Notes under the pieces: model-generated
Database searches by the model: none
What the model was told of the DNA's origin: nothing
What the model saw: the letters and a program-made list of their open reading frames with translations, nothing else
In this document: piece after piece, positions 50,652 through 59,683 of the stretch
Layout: the number at the start of each line of letters is the position of its first letter
Numbering within the stretch: position 1 is the first letter of the stretch
Assembly: GCA_002288455.1 (NCBI GenBank)
Contig: NEUS01000003.1
Coordinates: 1 to 64,000, forward strand
Direction: 5' to 3'
Length of the DNA: 64,000 nt
Source: Opitutia bacterium Tous-C1TDCM
Lineage (GTDB): Bacteria > Verrucomicrobiota > Verrucomicrobiia > Opitutales > Opitutaceae
Position numbers and translations under genes: made by a program

Positions 50652-51485
50652 TCAGGGCCCGCGCGCGGCGAGGACGCCGGCACCGGTGCCGATCATGCCG
50701 GCGGCGCCCGAAGCGGGGGCGATGCCGTAGATGCGGGCGCTGGTGGCGGCGGCGGTGGCGTTGAACGGGATCGCCTGCAGGATGTTCTGCGGGCGGGTCG
50801 TCGACGTGCTGCTGGGGTTGTTCGAGTAGAAAGGAGAATTGTTGCGCTGCACATTCGGGTAGAACGAGATATTGCCGCCGAGGAACGCGATGAAGCCCCC
50901 GGTACCCTTGTAAACACTGCTGGTCGGGCTCCAGACACCGGCGGTGGTGAGGCCCCGGGTGTAAACGACGGGGGTGGTGGCGGCATCGCTCATCTTCACG
51001 CCGCCGACGAACTCCCAGGAGGGCGAACGGCCGTTGGTGAAGGACGCGTGCAGCGAATTGCGGGCGGTGCTGGGCTGGATGATGAACTGCAGCGGGACCG
51101 CGGCGTTGAAGGCCGGGTCGTTTTTGGCGAAGTAGAACGACGGGTCCGTGAGGATGTTGTTTTTCGCGAGGATGCCGGGCCATTTCCACGCGTTCTGCGG
51201 CGCGGCGAGGGTCGCGTTGGGGATATTGATCGGGTCGGGCAGGCGGTCCTGATTGTCGCCCGCATAGATCTGCGCGGCCTTCAGGATTTCCCGCAGCTTG
51301 TTCGAGTCGACGGCCTTCTCCGCCTTTTCTCGCACCGTTCCGACGGTCGGGATCACGATCGCGGCGAGAATGCCGATGATCGCGATAACGGTGAGCAATT
51401 CGATGAGGGTGAAACCGCCGGACCGGAGATCGCGGCGCACGGGCGCTCCGGAAAAGGCGGAGCGACGGTTAGGGATAAGCATCAT
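50652..51485 (-). CDS. type II secretion-like pseudopilin (prepilin N-methylation motif)
   Basis: A 277-residue protein. After a short basic leader, RSGG^FTLIELLTVIAIIGILAAI (cleavage after G24, Glu at mature position 5) is the type IV prepilin/pseudopilin motif with one hydrophobic helix. The rest is a globular domain (REKAEKAVDSNKLREILKAAQIYAGDNQDRLPDP) of the kind common in Verrucomicrobiota and Planctomycetota, where dozens of such proteins occur per genome. It is likely processed by a prepilin peptidase and held in the envelope; role unknown. No secretion or pilus genes are adjacent. Two ATGs in tandem (51485, 51482) are possible starts. Confidence 0.92.
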   Translation of the reverse strand: MMLIPNRRSAFSGAPVRRDLRSGGFTLIELLTVIAIIGILAAIVIPTVGTVREKAEKAVDSNKLREILKAAQIYAGDNQDRLPDPINIPNATLAAPQNAWKWPGILAKNNILTDPSFYFAKNDPAFNAAVPLQFIIQPSTARNSLHASFTNGRSPSWEFVGGVKMSDAATTPVVYTRGLTTAGVWSPTSSVYKGTGGFIAFLGGNISFYPNVQRNNSPFYSNNPSSTSTTRPQNILQAIPFNATAAATSARIYGIAPASGAAGMIGTGAGVLAARGP

Positions 51486-51582
51486 GGAGAAGGGGCAGGC
51501 TGGTCGGCGCTAGACGCTGAAAACCGGGCGACAGTTTCGGTGAAAAATCGCGAGCACAAGCAGATTCTCCCCCGGCGCGGAC

Positions 51583-51612
51583 TCGACAAAACTTTTCCGT
51601 CCGACCTACGCT
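51583..51612 (+). promoter_or_regulatory. possible promoter of the ilvE-like gene
   Basis: TCGACA (51583-51588), an 18-nt spacer, TACGCT (51607-51612), then 8 nt to the ATG. It is similar in layout to the lpdA and 34594 upstream regions, again implying a very short leader. Confidence 0.25.
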
Positions 51613-51620
51613 GCGCGACG

Positions 51621-52487
51621 ATGAAGATCTATCTCGATGGCAAGTTCGTCGACAGCAGCGAAGCCAAAGTCTCCGTGTTCGATCATGGTCTGCTCTACGG
51701 CGACGGTGTCTTCGAGGGCATCCGGCTCTATGGCGGAAACATCTTCCGCCTCGACGAACATCTCGAGCGACTCGAGTACTCCGCCAAAGCCATCATGCTG
51801 CAATTGCCGCTGACGCGCGCGGAACTCAGCGAGGTGACCTGCGAAACTTGCCGCCAAAACGGCCTGACCGATGCCTACATCCGCCTCGTCGTGACCCGCG
51901 GCGTCGGCGACCTCGGCTTGGCGCCTTGGCTCTGCCCGAAGCCCTCGCTTTTCGTCATCGCGAGCAAGATTTCCCTCTATCCGAAAGAGCACTACGACAA
52001 CGGCCTCGCCATCGTCACGGTGCCGACCCGCCGGATCAATGCCGCCGCGCTGCCGCCGACGATCAAGTCGCTGAATTACCTCAACAACATCCTCGGCAAG
52101 ATCGAGGCCCGGCAGTTCGGCGCGCTCGAGGCGATCATGCTCAACGACCAAGGCTACGTCGCCGAGTGCACGGCGGACAACGTCTTCATCGTGCACAAGG
52201 GCGAGATCATCACGCCGTCGGCATCGCAAGGCGCGCTGAAGGGCGTCACCCGTTCCACGATCATCGACATCGCCAAGGACCTCGGCCTCCCGCTGCGCGA
52301 GGCGAATATGACGCGCTACGACATCTGGTGCGCGGACGAATGTTTCCTCACCGGCTCCGGTGCCGAGGTGATCCCGACGGTCAAGCTCGACGGCCGCGAG
52401 ATCGGCAACGGCAAGCCCGGTCCCGTCACGCAGCGCGTGCTGGCCGAATTCCGCCGCCGCGTGCTGATCGAAGGCACGCGGATCTGA
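51621..52487 (+). CDS. ilvE: branched-chain amino acid aminotransferase (PLP class IV)
   Basis: A 288-residue class IV aminotransferase; the ATG at 51621 (MKIYLDGKFVDSSEAKVSV) is the family start. FDHGLLYGDGVFEGIR (about 20-35) is the N-terminal signature, TIKSLNYLNNILGKIEA holds the PLP-binding lysine, and ECTADNVFIVHKGEIITP with LTGSGAEVIPTVKLDGREIG completes the active site. It probably transaminates branched-chain 2-oxo acids; a D-amino acid transaminase or ADC lyase is less likely. It is followed by the mcsA operon after 196 nt. Confidence 0.92.
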   Translation: MKIYLDGKFVDSSEAKVSVFDHGLLYGDGVFEGIRLYGGNIFRLDEHLERLEYSAKAIMLQLPLTRAELSEVTCETCRQNGLTDAYIRLVVTRGVGDLGLAPWLCPKPSLFVIASKISLYPKEHYDNGLAIVTVPTRRINAAALPPTIKSLNYLNNILGKIEARQFGALEAIMLNDQGYVAECTADNVFIVHKGEIITPSASQGALKGVTRSTIIDIAKDLGLPLREANMTRYDIWCADECFLTGSGAEVIPTVKLDGREIGNGKPGPVTQRVLAEFRRRVLIEGTRI

Positions 52488-52494
52488 GCGGGGC

Positions 52495-52518
52495 GCGGGC
52501 GGCCGTTGCCGCCCGCTT
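52495..52518 (+). terminator. possible terminator after the ilvE-like gene
   Basis: A perfect 9-bp stem GCGGGCGGC / GCCGCCCGC with loop CGTT lies 8 nt after the stop; only two Ts follow, so efficiency is uncertain. Confidence 0.6.
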
Positions 52519-52683
52519 GCAACGGGACCGGCGACTGCGGCCTCAAGTTTTCCTTCCGCGTCACGATTGCACGGATGGCGCATTATGTCGGGACGGTTCG
52601 GCGCTGGATCGGGAGACCTTTGCCCGCACTTGCCAGCGAAGATCACTCTGGCATGTTCCGTGCAGAAACCCTTCCGACATTCC

Positions 52684-53193
52684 ATGGCGAACCCGCTCAA
52701 ATGTGATCTTTGCTCCAAGCCCGCGACGGTCCACCTCACCCAGATCGTGAACAACAAGGTTCACAAGGTGGACCTTTGCGAAGCGTGCGCGCAGGCCAAG
52801 GGCGTCACCGATCCGAGCGGTTTCTCGCTGGCCGACCTGCTGCTCAAGGCCTCGCTGAATCCCGAGCCCGAGACGCCCGCGGGGATGCGTTGCGAGAAAT
52901 GCGGCTTCACCCAGGCCGACTTCAAGAAGCACGGCCGCTTCGGTTGCCCCGTCTGCTACGAGGCCTTCAACGGCCTGGTCGAGCCGATGCTCGAAAACAT
53001 GCACAACGGCACCGCCCACGCCGGCAAGATTCCCGTCCGCGCCCTCGAGCGCAAATCCCTCTACGACCGCCTCACCAAACTCGAATTCGACCTCACCGAG
53101 GCGATCAAATCCGAGCGTTACGAAGACGCCGCCCGCACCCGCGATGAAATCAACCAGGTCAAACAAGCGTTCACCCAGCAGCCCGCGCGCTAA
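52684..53193 (+). CDS. mcsA: McsA-like zinc-finger protein with UVR motif
   Basis: A 169-residue protein; the ATG at 52684 (MANPLKCDLCSKPATVHL) is preferred because the upstream residues in the track ORF are unrelated. Four CxxC pairs are visible: C7/C10, C32/C35, C70/C73 and C88/C91, forming two zinc fingers. The C-terminus is a UvrB/C-type coiled coil (LYDRLTKLEFDLTEAIKSERYEDAARTRDEI). McsA activates the arginine kinase McsB and is its adaptor. It lies 4 nt before mcsB, then clpC, as in Firmicutes, but ctsR is missing and no CtsR box is seen in the 196-nt upstream region. Confidence 0.94.
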   Translation: MANPLKCDLCSKPATVHLTQIVNNKVHKVDLCEACAQAKGVTDPSGFSLADLLLKASLNPEPETPAGMRCEKCGFTQADFKKHGRFGCPVCYEAFNGLVEPMLENMHNGTAHAGKIPVRALERKSLYDRLTKLEFDLTEAIKSERYEDAARTRDEINQVKQAFTQQPAR

Positions 53194-53197
53194 GGCC

Positions 53198-54298
53198 ATG
53201 ACGATTTCCTCGCTCATCGACACGCCTTCCGAGCTGACGGATTCCGCCAGCAGCAAGACGGCGATCGTGCTGATGACACGCGTCCGCCTCGCGCGCAATC
53301 TCGCGGGCCAATCCTTTCCGGGCTGGGCCAAGCCGCCGCAGCGCGAACAGATCCTCGCGACGTGCCGGGCCGCGGTCGCGGCGACGCCGCAGATGAAGCG
53401 CTCGCTCAACGTCGGCATCGGCGACCTCGGCGACCTCGAACGCCAGATCCTCGTCGAGCGCCACCTGATCAGCCGTGAACTCAGCGGCGCCAAGGGCGGC
53501 GCGGGTGTCGTGATCAGCCGCGATCAGGCGTTTTCCGTCATGGTCAACGAAGAGGACCACCTGCGGCTCCAGGTGCTGCGGGCAGGCTTCAATCTCCGGA
53601 AAGCCTGGCAGGCGATCAACGAACTCGATTCCGCCCTCGAAGAGAGCCTCGATTTCGCGTTTTCGCCGACGCTCGGCTACCTCACCGCGTGCCCGACCAA
53701 CCTCGGCACCGGCATGCGCGCCTCGGCCATGATGCATCTGCCGGCGCTCGTGATCTCGAGCCAGATGGAAAAGATCGTCCGCGCCGTGAACCAACTCGGC
53801 ATGGTCGTCCGCGGCCTCTTCGGCGAAGGCTCGGATGCCAGCGGCAGCATTTTCCAGATTTCCAACCAGACCACGCTCGGCGAATCCGAGGAGGACATCA
53901 TCAAGCGCCTCAGCGCCGTGCTGCAGTCCATCGTCGAACACGAACTCAACGCCCGCGAAAAACTGCTCGAAGCCGATGCCGGCAAGCTGCTCGACAAGAT
54001 CGGCCGCGCCTACGGCATTTTGCAAAACAGCCATTTGCTGAGCTCGAGCGAGGCGATGAATCTGCTCTCGCTGATCCGCCTCGGCGTCGATCTCGGTTCC
54101 TTCGCGCCCGACAGCCGTTGCATGATCGACCGCCTCTTCATCGAGGCGCAACCCGGCCATCTCCAGCACGCCCAGAAGGGCGAGTTCGAGCCCGGCCAGC
54201 GCGACGTCCTCCGCGCCGCGCGCCTGCGGGCCGAGTTTGCGAATTTCACCCGCCCGGACTTCGCTTTCGGGCATCGTCCCGCCGCCGGCCAAAACTGA
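53198..54298 (+). CDS. mcsB: protein arginine kinase McsB
   Basis: A 366-residue phosphagen-kinase-like enzyme. The ATG at 53198 follows the mcsA stop by 4 nt. VLMTRVRLARNLAGQSFPGWA (25-45) is the N-terminal ATP-binding region, NEEDHLR (117-123) the guanidino-kinase signature, C165-P-T-N-L-G-T-G the active-site cysteine loop, and FQISNQTTLGESEEDII the nucleotide-binding segment. The C-terminus QRDVLRAARLRAEF resembles the RDxxRA phosphoarginine-binding element. In Bacillus it phosphorylates arginine residues and marks proteins for ClpC-ClpP. Confidence 0.95.
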   Translation: MTISSLIDTPSELTDSASSKTAIVLMTRVRLARNLAGQSFPGWAKPPQREQILATCRAAVAATPQMKRSLNVGIGDLGDLERQILVERHLISRELSGAKGGAGVVISRDQAFSVMVNEEDHLRLQVLRAGFNLRKAWQAINELDSALEESLDFAFSPTLGYLTACPTNLGTGMRASAMMHLPALVISSQMEKIVRAVNQLGMVVRGLFGEGSDASGSIFQISNQTTLGESEEDIIKRLSAVLQSIVEHELNAREKLLEADAGKLLDKIGRAYGILQNSHLLSSSEAMNLLSLIRLGVDLGSFAPDSRCMIDRLFIEAQPGHLQHAQKGEFEPGQRDVLRAARLRAEFANFTRPDFAFGHRPAAGQN

Positions 54299-54324
54299 TC
54301 CGCGACCCAACCTTTCAAAACGCC

Positions 54325-56853
54325 ATGTCCCAAGAACCGATGAACAACTTCACGCCCCGCGCGCAGCAGGTGCTCGCGTTGGCCCGCAAGGAAGCCGATC
54401 GCTTCCACCACAACTACGTCGGCACCGAGCACATTCTGCTGGGACTGATCAAGCTCGGCCAAGGCGTGGCCGTGAGCGTGCTCCAGAAGATGGGCCTCGA
54501 CTTGGAGACCGTCCGCAACGCCGTCGAAAAACAGGTCGGCACCGGCCAGGAAACCAAGGCCCAGAGCAGCATTCCCTACACGCCGCGCGTGAAGAAGGTC
54601 CTCGCCCTCGCCGGCAAGGAAGCCAAGACGCTCAACCACTCCTACGTCGGCACCGAGCACATCCTCCTCGGCCTGCTCCGCGAGGGCGAAGGTGTCGCCG
54701 CCCGCGTCCTCAAGTCCCTCGACATCGACATCGAGCGCACGCGCAACGAAATCCTCCGCGAGCTCGACCCGCAGTTCTCCGGCTCCCAGCCCGGTGAAGG
54801 CGGCGGCGAGGAAGCCGCCGCGGGCACGCCCCCGCGCGCGGGCGCGCCGGCCGAGGACAAGAAGGAAGTGAAGACTCCGGCCCTGAAGGCCTTCGGCCGC
54901 GATCTCACCGAGCTCGCCAAGAAGGGCGAAATGGATCCCGTCGTCGGCCGGAAAAACGAGATCCGCCGCGTCATCCAGATCCTTTGCCGCCGCACCAAGA
55001 ACAACCCGGTGCTCATCGGCGAAGCCGGCGTCGGCAAGACCGCCATCGTCGAGGGCCTCGCCCAGGAAATCGCCAGCGGCAACGTCCCCGAGATCCTGTT
55101 CGAGAAAAAGGTCATCACCCTCGATCTCGCCCTCATGGTCGCCGGCACCAAGTACCGCGGCCAGTTCGAGGAACGCATCAAGGCCGTGATGGACGAGATC
55201 AAGCGCGCGAAGAACATCATCCTCTTCATCGACGAGCTCCACACCATCGTCGGCGCCGGGGCCGCCGAAGGCGCCATGGACGCTTCCAATATCTTCAAGC
55301 CCGCGCTCTCCCGCGGCGAACTCCAGTGCGTCGGCGCGACCACCCTCAACGAGTACCGCAAGTACATCGAGAAGGACTCCGCCCTCGATCGCCGCTTCCA
55401 ATCTGTCAAGGTCGAGGCCCCGTCCGTCGACGACACGGTGCTCATCCTCAAGGGCATCCGCGGCAAGTACGAGGATCACCACAAGGCGATCTTCACCGAC
55501 AAGTCCCTCGAGTCCGCGGCGAAACTCTCCGACCGCTACATCACCGGCCGCTTCCTGCCCGACAAGGCCATCGACGTCATGGACGAGGCCGGCTCGCGCG
55601 CCCGCATCGGCGCCCTCAGCCGTCCGCCCGACATCGAGAATCTCGCGAAGGAAATCGAGACCGTCTGCGGCCAGAAAGAAAAGGCCATCAGCGAGCAGCA
55701 CTTCGAGGAAGCGGCCAAGTTCCGCGACCAGGAAAAGCAGCTCCGCGCCAAGCAGGAACAGGTCACGGAAGCCTGGAAAAAACAGCGGGACGAAAAGCGC
55801 ATCACGATCGACGAAGATCTGATGATGCAGGTCGTCGCCGACTGGACCGGCATCCCGCTCTCCCGCATGGAAAAGAAGGAAAGCGAGAAACTGCTCTCCC
55901 TCGAAGGCGAATTGCAGAAGGCCGTCATCGGCCAGGATCCCGCCTCCGTCGCGATCGCGCGCGCCCTGCGCCGCTCCCGCGCGGATCTCAAGGATCCCCG
56001 CCGCCCGATCGGCTCCTTTATGTTCGTCGGTCCGACCGGCGTCGGCAAAACGATGCTGGCGAAGACCCTCGCCGCGCAGATGTTCGGCAACCAGGACGCG
56101 ATCATCCAGATCGACATGTCCGAATACATGGAGAAGTTCGCCGTTTCCCGGCTCGTCGGTTCGCCTCCGGGCTACGTCGGCTACGAGGAAGGCGGCCAGC
56201 TCACCGAGGCCGTGCGCCGCAAGCCGTACGCCGTCGTGCTTTTCGACGAAATCGAAAAGGCGCACCCGGATGTCATCCAGTTGCTGCTCCAGATTCTCGA
56301 GGACGGGCGGCTCACCGACTCCCTCGGCCGCACGGTCGATTTCCGGAATACGATCATCATCATGACCTCGAACGTCGGCGCGCAACTCCTGCAGCGCCAG
56401 ACGTCGATGGGCTTCGCGGCCGCGACCTCGAGTTTCAACGACGCCGAGAAGATGCGCGAGAAGGTGCTGGAAGAGGCGAAGCGGGTCTTCAAACCCGAGT
56501 TCCTCAACCGCATTTCCGACATCATCTTCTTCCGGCCCCTCGACAAGCTGGACCTCGTCAAGATCGTCGAACTCGAGACGGCGAATTTCGCCAAGCGTCT
56601 CACCGAGCGGAAAATCACCCTCGAGTTTTCGCAGGAAGCGAAGGACCTCCTCATCGAGAAGGGCTACGACGAGAAGTACGGCGCCCGTCCGCTCCGGCGC
56701 GCGGTCGAGCACTACCTCGAGGATCCGCTGGCCGAAGCGTTGCTCCGCGGCGACGTCAAGGACGGCGAACCCGTCGTCGTGTCCCGCGACGGCGACAAAT
56801 TGATCTTCAAACAAAAGACGCCCCCCGCCGCTGCCAGCGGCGTGACGCCATAA
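54325..56853 (+). CDS. clpC: ATP-dependent Clp protease ATP-binding subunit ClpC
   Basis: An 842-residue Hsp100 unfoldase. The ATG at 54325 lies 26 nt after mcsB. Two Clp N-terminal repeats (about 6-145; [15 protein letters not shown] and [15 protein letters not shown]) are followed by AAA1 (Walker [27 protein letters not shown]), a UVR-containing middle domain ([20 protein letters not shown]) and AAA2 ([38 protein letters not shown]). It unfolds substrates for ClpP, which is not in this window. The N-domain is where phosphoarginine binds in Bacillus ClpC. It is followed by a strong terminator. Confidence 0.97.
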   Translation: MSQEPMNNFTPRAQQVLALARKEADRFHHNYVGTEHILLGLIKLGQGVAVSVLQKMGLDLETVRNAVEKQVGTGQETKAQSSIPYTPRVKKVLALAGKEAKTLNHSYVGTEHILLGLLREGEGVAARVLKSLDIDIERTRNEILRELDPQFSGSQPGEGGGEEAAAGTPPRAGAPAEDKKEVKTPALKAFGRDLTELAKKGEMDPVVGRKNEIRRVIQILCRRTKNNPVLIGEAGVGKTAIVEGLAQEIASGNVPEILFEKKVITLDLALMVAGTKYRGQFEERIKAVMDEIKRAKNIILFIDELHTIVGAGAAEGAMDASNIFKPALSRGELQCVGATTLNEYRKYIEKDSALDRRFQSVKVEAPSVDDTVLILKGIRGKYEDHHKAIFTDKSLESAAKLSDRYITGRFLPDKAIDVMDEAGSRARIGALSRPPDIENLAKEIETVCGQKEKAISEQHFEEAAKFRDQEKQLRAKQEQVTEAWKKQRDEKRITIDEDLMMQVVADWTGIPLSRMEKKESEKLLSLEGELQKAVIGQDPASVAIARALRRSRADLKDPRRPIGSFMFVGPTGVGKTMLAKTLAAQMFGNQDAIIQIDMSEYMEKFAVSRLVGSPPGYVGYEEGGQLTEAVRRKPYAVVLFDEIEKAHPDVIQLLLQILEDGRLTDSLGRTVDFRNTIIIMTSNVGAQLLQRQTSMGFAAATSSFNDAEKMREKVLEEAKRVFKPEFLNRISDIIFFRPLDKLDLVKIVELETANFAKRLTERKITLEFSQEAKDLLIEKGYDEKYGARPLRRAVEHYLEDPLAEALLRGDVKDGEPVVVSRDGDKLIFKQKTPPAAASGVTP

Positions 56854-56881
56854 AAAAACGACGACCACCCGTCGTCTCCCG

Positions 56882-56919
56882 AAACCCCGCGTCCCGAGAT
56901 CAAGGGACGCGGGGTTTTT
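56882..56919 (+). terminator. rho-independent terminator after clpC
   Basis: A 14-bp stem AAACCCCGCGTCCC / GGGACGCGGGGTTT with an 8-nt loop runs into a T-run. It lies 29 nt after the stop and follows a smaller GACGAC/GTCGTC hairpin. Confidence 0.93.
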
Positions 56920-56986
56920 CGTTTCAGATCCGGCGGCGGCGGATTTGCGCGTTGCCGCCGGCGGTCCCGCGCGAACAACGTCGGGC

Positions 56987-58786
56987 GTGATTCCGTTCCG
57001 GCAATTGGCCGCTCTGGCGGCGGCAGCGGCGCTCGCGACGGCGGCGGCAGGCCGGCCGATTCCCGAGGCGGAGGCCCTGCAGCCGCCGACTCCCGCGCGT
57101 CTCGCCGCCGTGGCCGCCGCGGCGAAGCAGGACGGCTGGGGGCCGCAGCAGGCGGATCTGCGCGCGGCGGCCCGGCTCGCCTACGAGCGCGACAAATTGC
57201 CGGCGGCCGAAGCGTGGAACCACGTGCGGCGCTGGGCGGAATTGTTCGCGCAGACCGAGGCGGAGTTTGTTCCGCAGTGGATCGCCGCCGTGAACGCCGC
57301 GCAAGTGGGCCACCCGAACATGCCGTCGCGTTATGGGACGCGCCCCGTGCCGATCGGCGACGTGCTGGCGCCGGAATTGAAGCTTTGGCTGCTCGGCCAG
57401 ACTGAGCTTTCCGGCGAATTCCACGCGCTGGTTTCGCCGGTCGATTTCCTGCCGCGCAGCTTCGCGATTCTGCAGGAACTCTACGCCCACGATGCCGCGG
57501 TCTTCAAAAAATTCCCGGCCCTCGCGGTCGCGATCGCCCTCGTGTACGACGTGCCGCCGCCGCCGATTTGGCCGCATGCGCAGGTGACCGCGGAAGCGCT
57601 GCCGCGCCGGTTTCCCGCCCCGACCGCGGCCTTCGCGTGGTGGGCGAAGCAGGAACAACTCGGCAAGACCTACCATCGTCTGGCCCGGCTGGGGCCCGAC
57701 GAACTGAAGTTCCTCGTCGATGTCGCCGCGCCGTTTGCCGAACTCGAATGGGCGCAACTCGTGTCGAACCACCCGCTCGGCCAACTCGCGGGCGCCTACA
57801 CGATGGTGCGCTACCGCAACGACCGGCTCGCCAACCGCACGCCGATCTGGTCCGGGTCGAGCTACGCGCTGGCGGAGATCATGGCCGCGGGCGGGATTTG
57901 CGCGGACCAGGCGTATTTCGCGACGCAGGTCGGCAAGGCGCGCGGCGTGCCGACGCTGCTTTTTTCCGGCGCCGGCAACGACGGCCGCCACGCGTGGTTC
58001 GGCTACCTGGGGGCGGACGGAAAATGGAAAATGGACGCCGGCCGCTATGCCGAGCAGCGCTTCGTGACCGGCTTCGCCCGCGATCCCCAGACGTGGCGGG
58101 AAATCTCCGACCACGAACTCGCCTTTCTCGGGGAACGTTTCCGCGATCTGCCCTCGTTCCGCCAATCCCGCGTGCACGTCGCTTTCGCCGCCGATTTTCT
58201 CGCCACCGGCCTGGACCGCGCCGCCGGCACGGCCGCCCGCAAGGCGGTGAACTTCGAACGCCGCAACCAGGCCGGCTGGGAATTTCTGCTGACGGCGGCG
58301 CGACGGGAAGGCCGGGACGCCAAGGCGGTGGAAAGTTTGCTGCGCGAGGCCGCGGCGGCGTTTGCGCGCTACCCGGATCTCGAACTGCTCTACGGGAAAC
58401 GGTTGGCCGACAGTCTCCGGGCCCGCGGCGAAACCAGCCTGGCCGACGCGGAACTGCAGCGGCTGGCGGCCAAGAACCGCAGCGGGCGCAGCGATCTCAA
58501 CGTGGAGCAGGCCCGCGATGCCGTGCGGCGCGCGATCGCGACCCAGCCGCTGCCGCAGCAGCTGCTCGCGTATAACCAAGCCGTGGATACGTTCGGCCGC
58601 GGCGCCGGCGTGGCGTTTTTCGACCAGGTCGTGGCCGGTTTTGTTGAGCATCTGCTCCGGCTGGGCCGCCGGACCGAGGCCCAGCAGGCGCTGGACCGGG
58701 CGCGCCGGGCACTGCGCGTCGAGCCGAAGAGCCAGCTCGCCGCCGATTTCGAACTGCTCGGCAAGACCGTGCGGGAGACGAAGTGA
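56987..58786 (+). CDS. secreted transglutaminase-like protein with helical repeats
   Basis: A protein of about 599 residues. The track starts at a TTG (56945); the GTG at 56987 opens a signal peptide (FRQLAALAAAAALATAAAGRP). A central segment has the order GGICADQAYFATQVGKARGVP, NDGRHAWFGYLG and GKWKMDAGRY, giving a likely Cys305-His335-Asp350 triad of the transglutaminase/cysteine-protease fold. The N-terminal part is helical, and the C-terminal part (about 410-595) has TPR-like helices (RAAGTAARKAVNFERRNQAG, RRTEAQQALDRARRALRVEP). Function unknown; periplasmic protein processing or cross-linking is possible. It is convergent with the response regulator. Confidence 0.72.
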   Translation: MIPFRQLAALAAAAALATAAAGRPIPEAEALQPPTPARLAAVAAAAKQDGWGPQQADLRAAARLAYERDKLPAAEAWNHVRRWAELFAQTEAEFVPQWIAAVNAAQVGHPNMPSRYGTRPVPIGDVLAPELKLWLLGQTELSGEFHALVSPVDFLPRSFAILQELYAHDAAVFKKFPALAVAIALVYDVPPPPIWPHAQVTAEALPRRFPAPTAAFAWWAKQEQLGKTYHRLARLGPDELKFLVDVAAPFAELEWAQLVSNHPLGQLAGAYTMVRYRNDRLANRTPIWSGSSYALAEIMAAGGICADQAYFATQVGKARGVPTLLFSGAGNDGRHAWFGYLGADGKWKMDAGRYAEQRFVTGFARDPQTWREISDHELAFLGERFRDLPSFRQSRVHVAFAADFLATGLDRAAGTAARKAVNFERRNQAGWEFLLTAARREGRDAKAVESLLREAAAAFARYPDLELLYGKRLADSLRARGETSLADAELQRLAAKNRSGRSDLNVEQARDAVRRAIATQPLPQQLLAYNQAVDTFGRGAGVAFFDQVVAGFVEHLLRLGRRTEAQQALDRARRALRVEPKSQLAADFELLGKTVRETK

Positions 58787-58801
58787 CGCCGCCCGCCGCT
58801 G

Positions 58802-59683
58802 TCACCTCGCGGGGCGCAGCACCTCGAGCGCCGCGAGCATGGCGGCGTTGCGCGTCTCCAGGCCGAGCTTCTGGAAAATGTGTTCCACGTGCTTGTGCAC
58901 GGTCCGGACGTTGGCGCCGATAATGACGGCGATGTCCGGGTTGCTCTTGCCCTGGGCGATCCAATACAGGACCTCGGCTTCGCGGGTCGTGACGCCCAGC
59001 GCCAGCAGGGCGGCCGGGCCGGGCGGTGAGCCGCGCTCCTCGAGTACCAGCATCTGCAGATCGGTGCGGTCGCGCTCCGCGAAACGGCGGACCACGAGGG
59101 CCGCGCCCTCCGCCCCGAAGGCGGCCGGCAGCCGGTCCGCCGCGCGGTCGGGATGGTGTTTGTAAAGCAGATCGGCTGCGAGGCGGGTCTGGAAAACGAT
59201 GCGCCCCTGCGAATCCGCGAGAATCACGGCGCGGTCGAGCGATTGGCTGAGTTGGTTCTCCGCTTCGGTCCGCAGCGCGAGTTCGTCGGCGAGGGATTTT
59301 TGCAACAGCCGGATCTGCAGGTGCGCGGCGACTCGGGCGAGCACCTCGGGCGGATAGACCGGCTTCGTGATGTAGTCGACGGCTCCGGCTTCGAAGGCGC
59401 GGAGCTTTTGCGCCGGTTCCTCGATCGCCGTCATGAAGATCACGGGCACGTCGCGGCACTCGGGCCGGGTCTTGAGCTGGCGGCAGGTCGCGACGCCGTC
59501 GAGGCCCGGCATGATGAGATCCATCAGCACGAGATCCGGCGTGGTGTGTTCGAGCAGGCTGAGCGCGCTGCGCCCGCTCTCGGCGACCAAAATTTCGTGG
59601 TGTGCCTCCGTGAGGGCGTCGAGGAGGAGCGACAGGTTCGCCGGGGTATCGTCGACGACCAGAATGCGACCGGCGGTGGTCAT
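58802..59683 (-). CDS. response regulator with receiver and LuxR-type DNA-binding domains
   Basis: A 293-residue protein. The receiver (about 6-120) has VVDDTPANLS with the acidic pocket, the phosphoacceptor Asp in DLVLMDLIMPGLDG and the Lys in DYITKPVYPPE. The middle (about 125-215) is a PAS-like linker (AVILADSQGRIVFQTRLAADLL). The C-terminus is a LuxR helix-turn-helix (LTTREAEVLYWIAQGKSNPDIAVIIG, TVHKHVEHIFQKLGLETR). Its ATG overlaps the stop of the hybrid kinase (ATGA), so they form one two-component system. Target genes are unknown. Confidence 0.95.
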   Translation of the reverse strand: MTTAGRILVVDDTPANLSLLLDALTEAHHEILVAESGRSALSLLEHTTPDLVLMDLIMPGLDGVATCRQLKTRPECRDVPVIFMTAIEEPAQKLRAFEAGAVDYITKPVYPPEVLARVAAHLQIRLLQKSLADELALRTEAENQLSQSLDRAVILADSQGRIVFQTRLAADLLYKHHPDRAADRLPAAFGAEGAALVVRRFAERDRTDLQMLVLEERGSPPGPAALLALGVTTREAEVLYWIAQGKSNPDIAVIIGANVRTVHKHVEHIFQKLGLETRNAAMLAALEVLRPAR

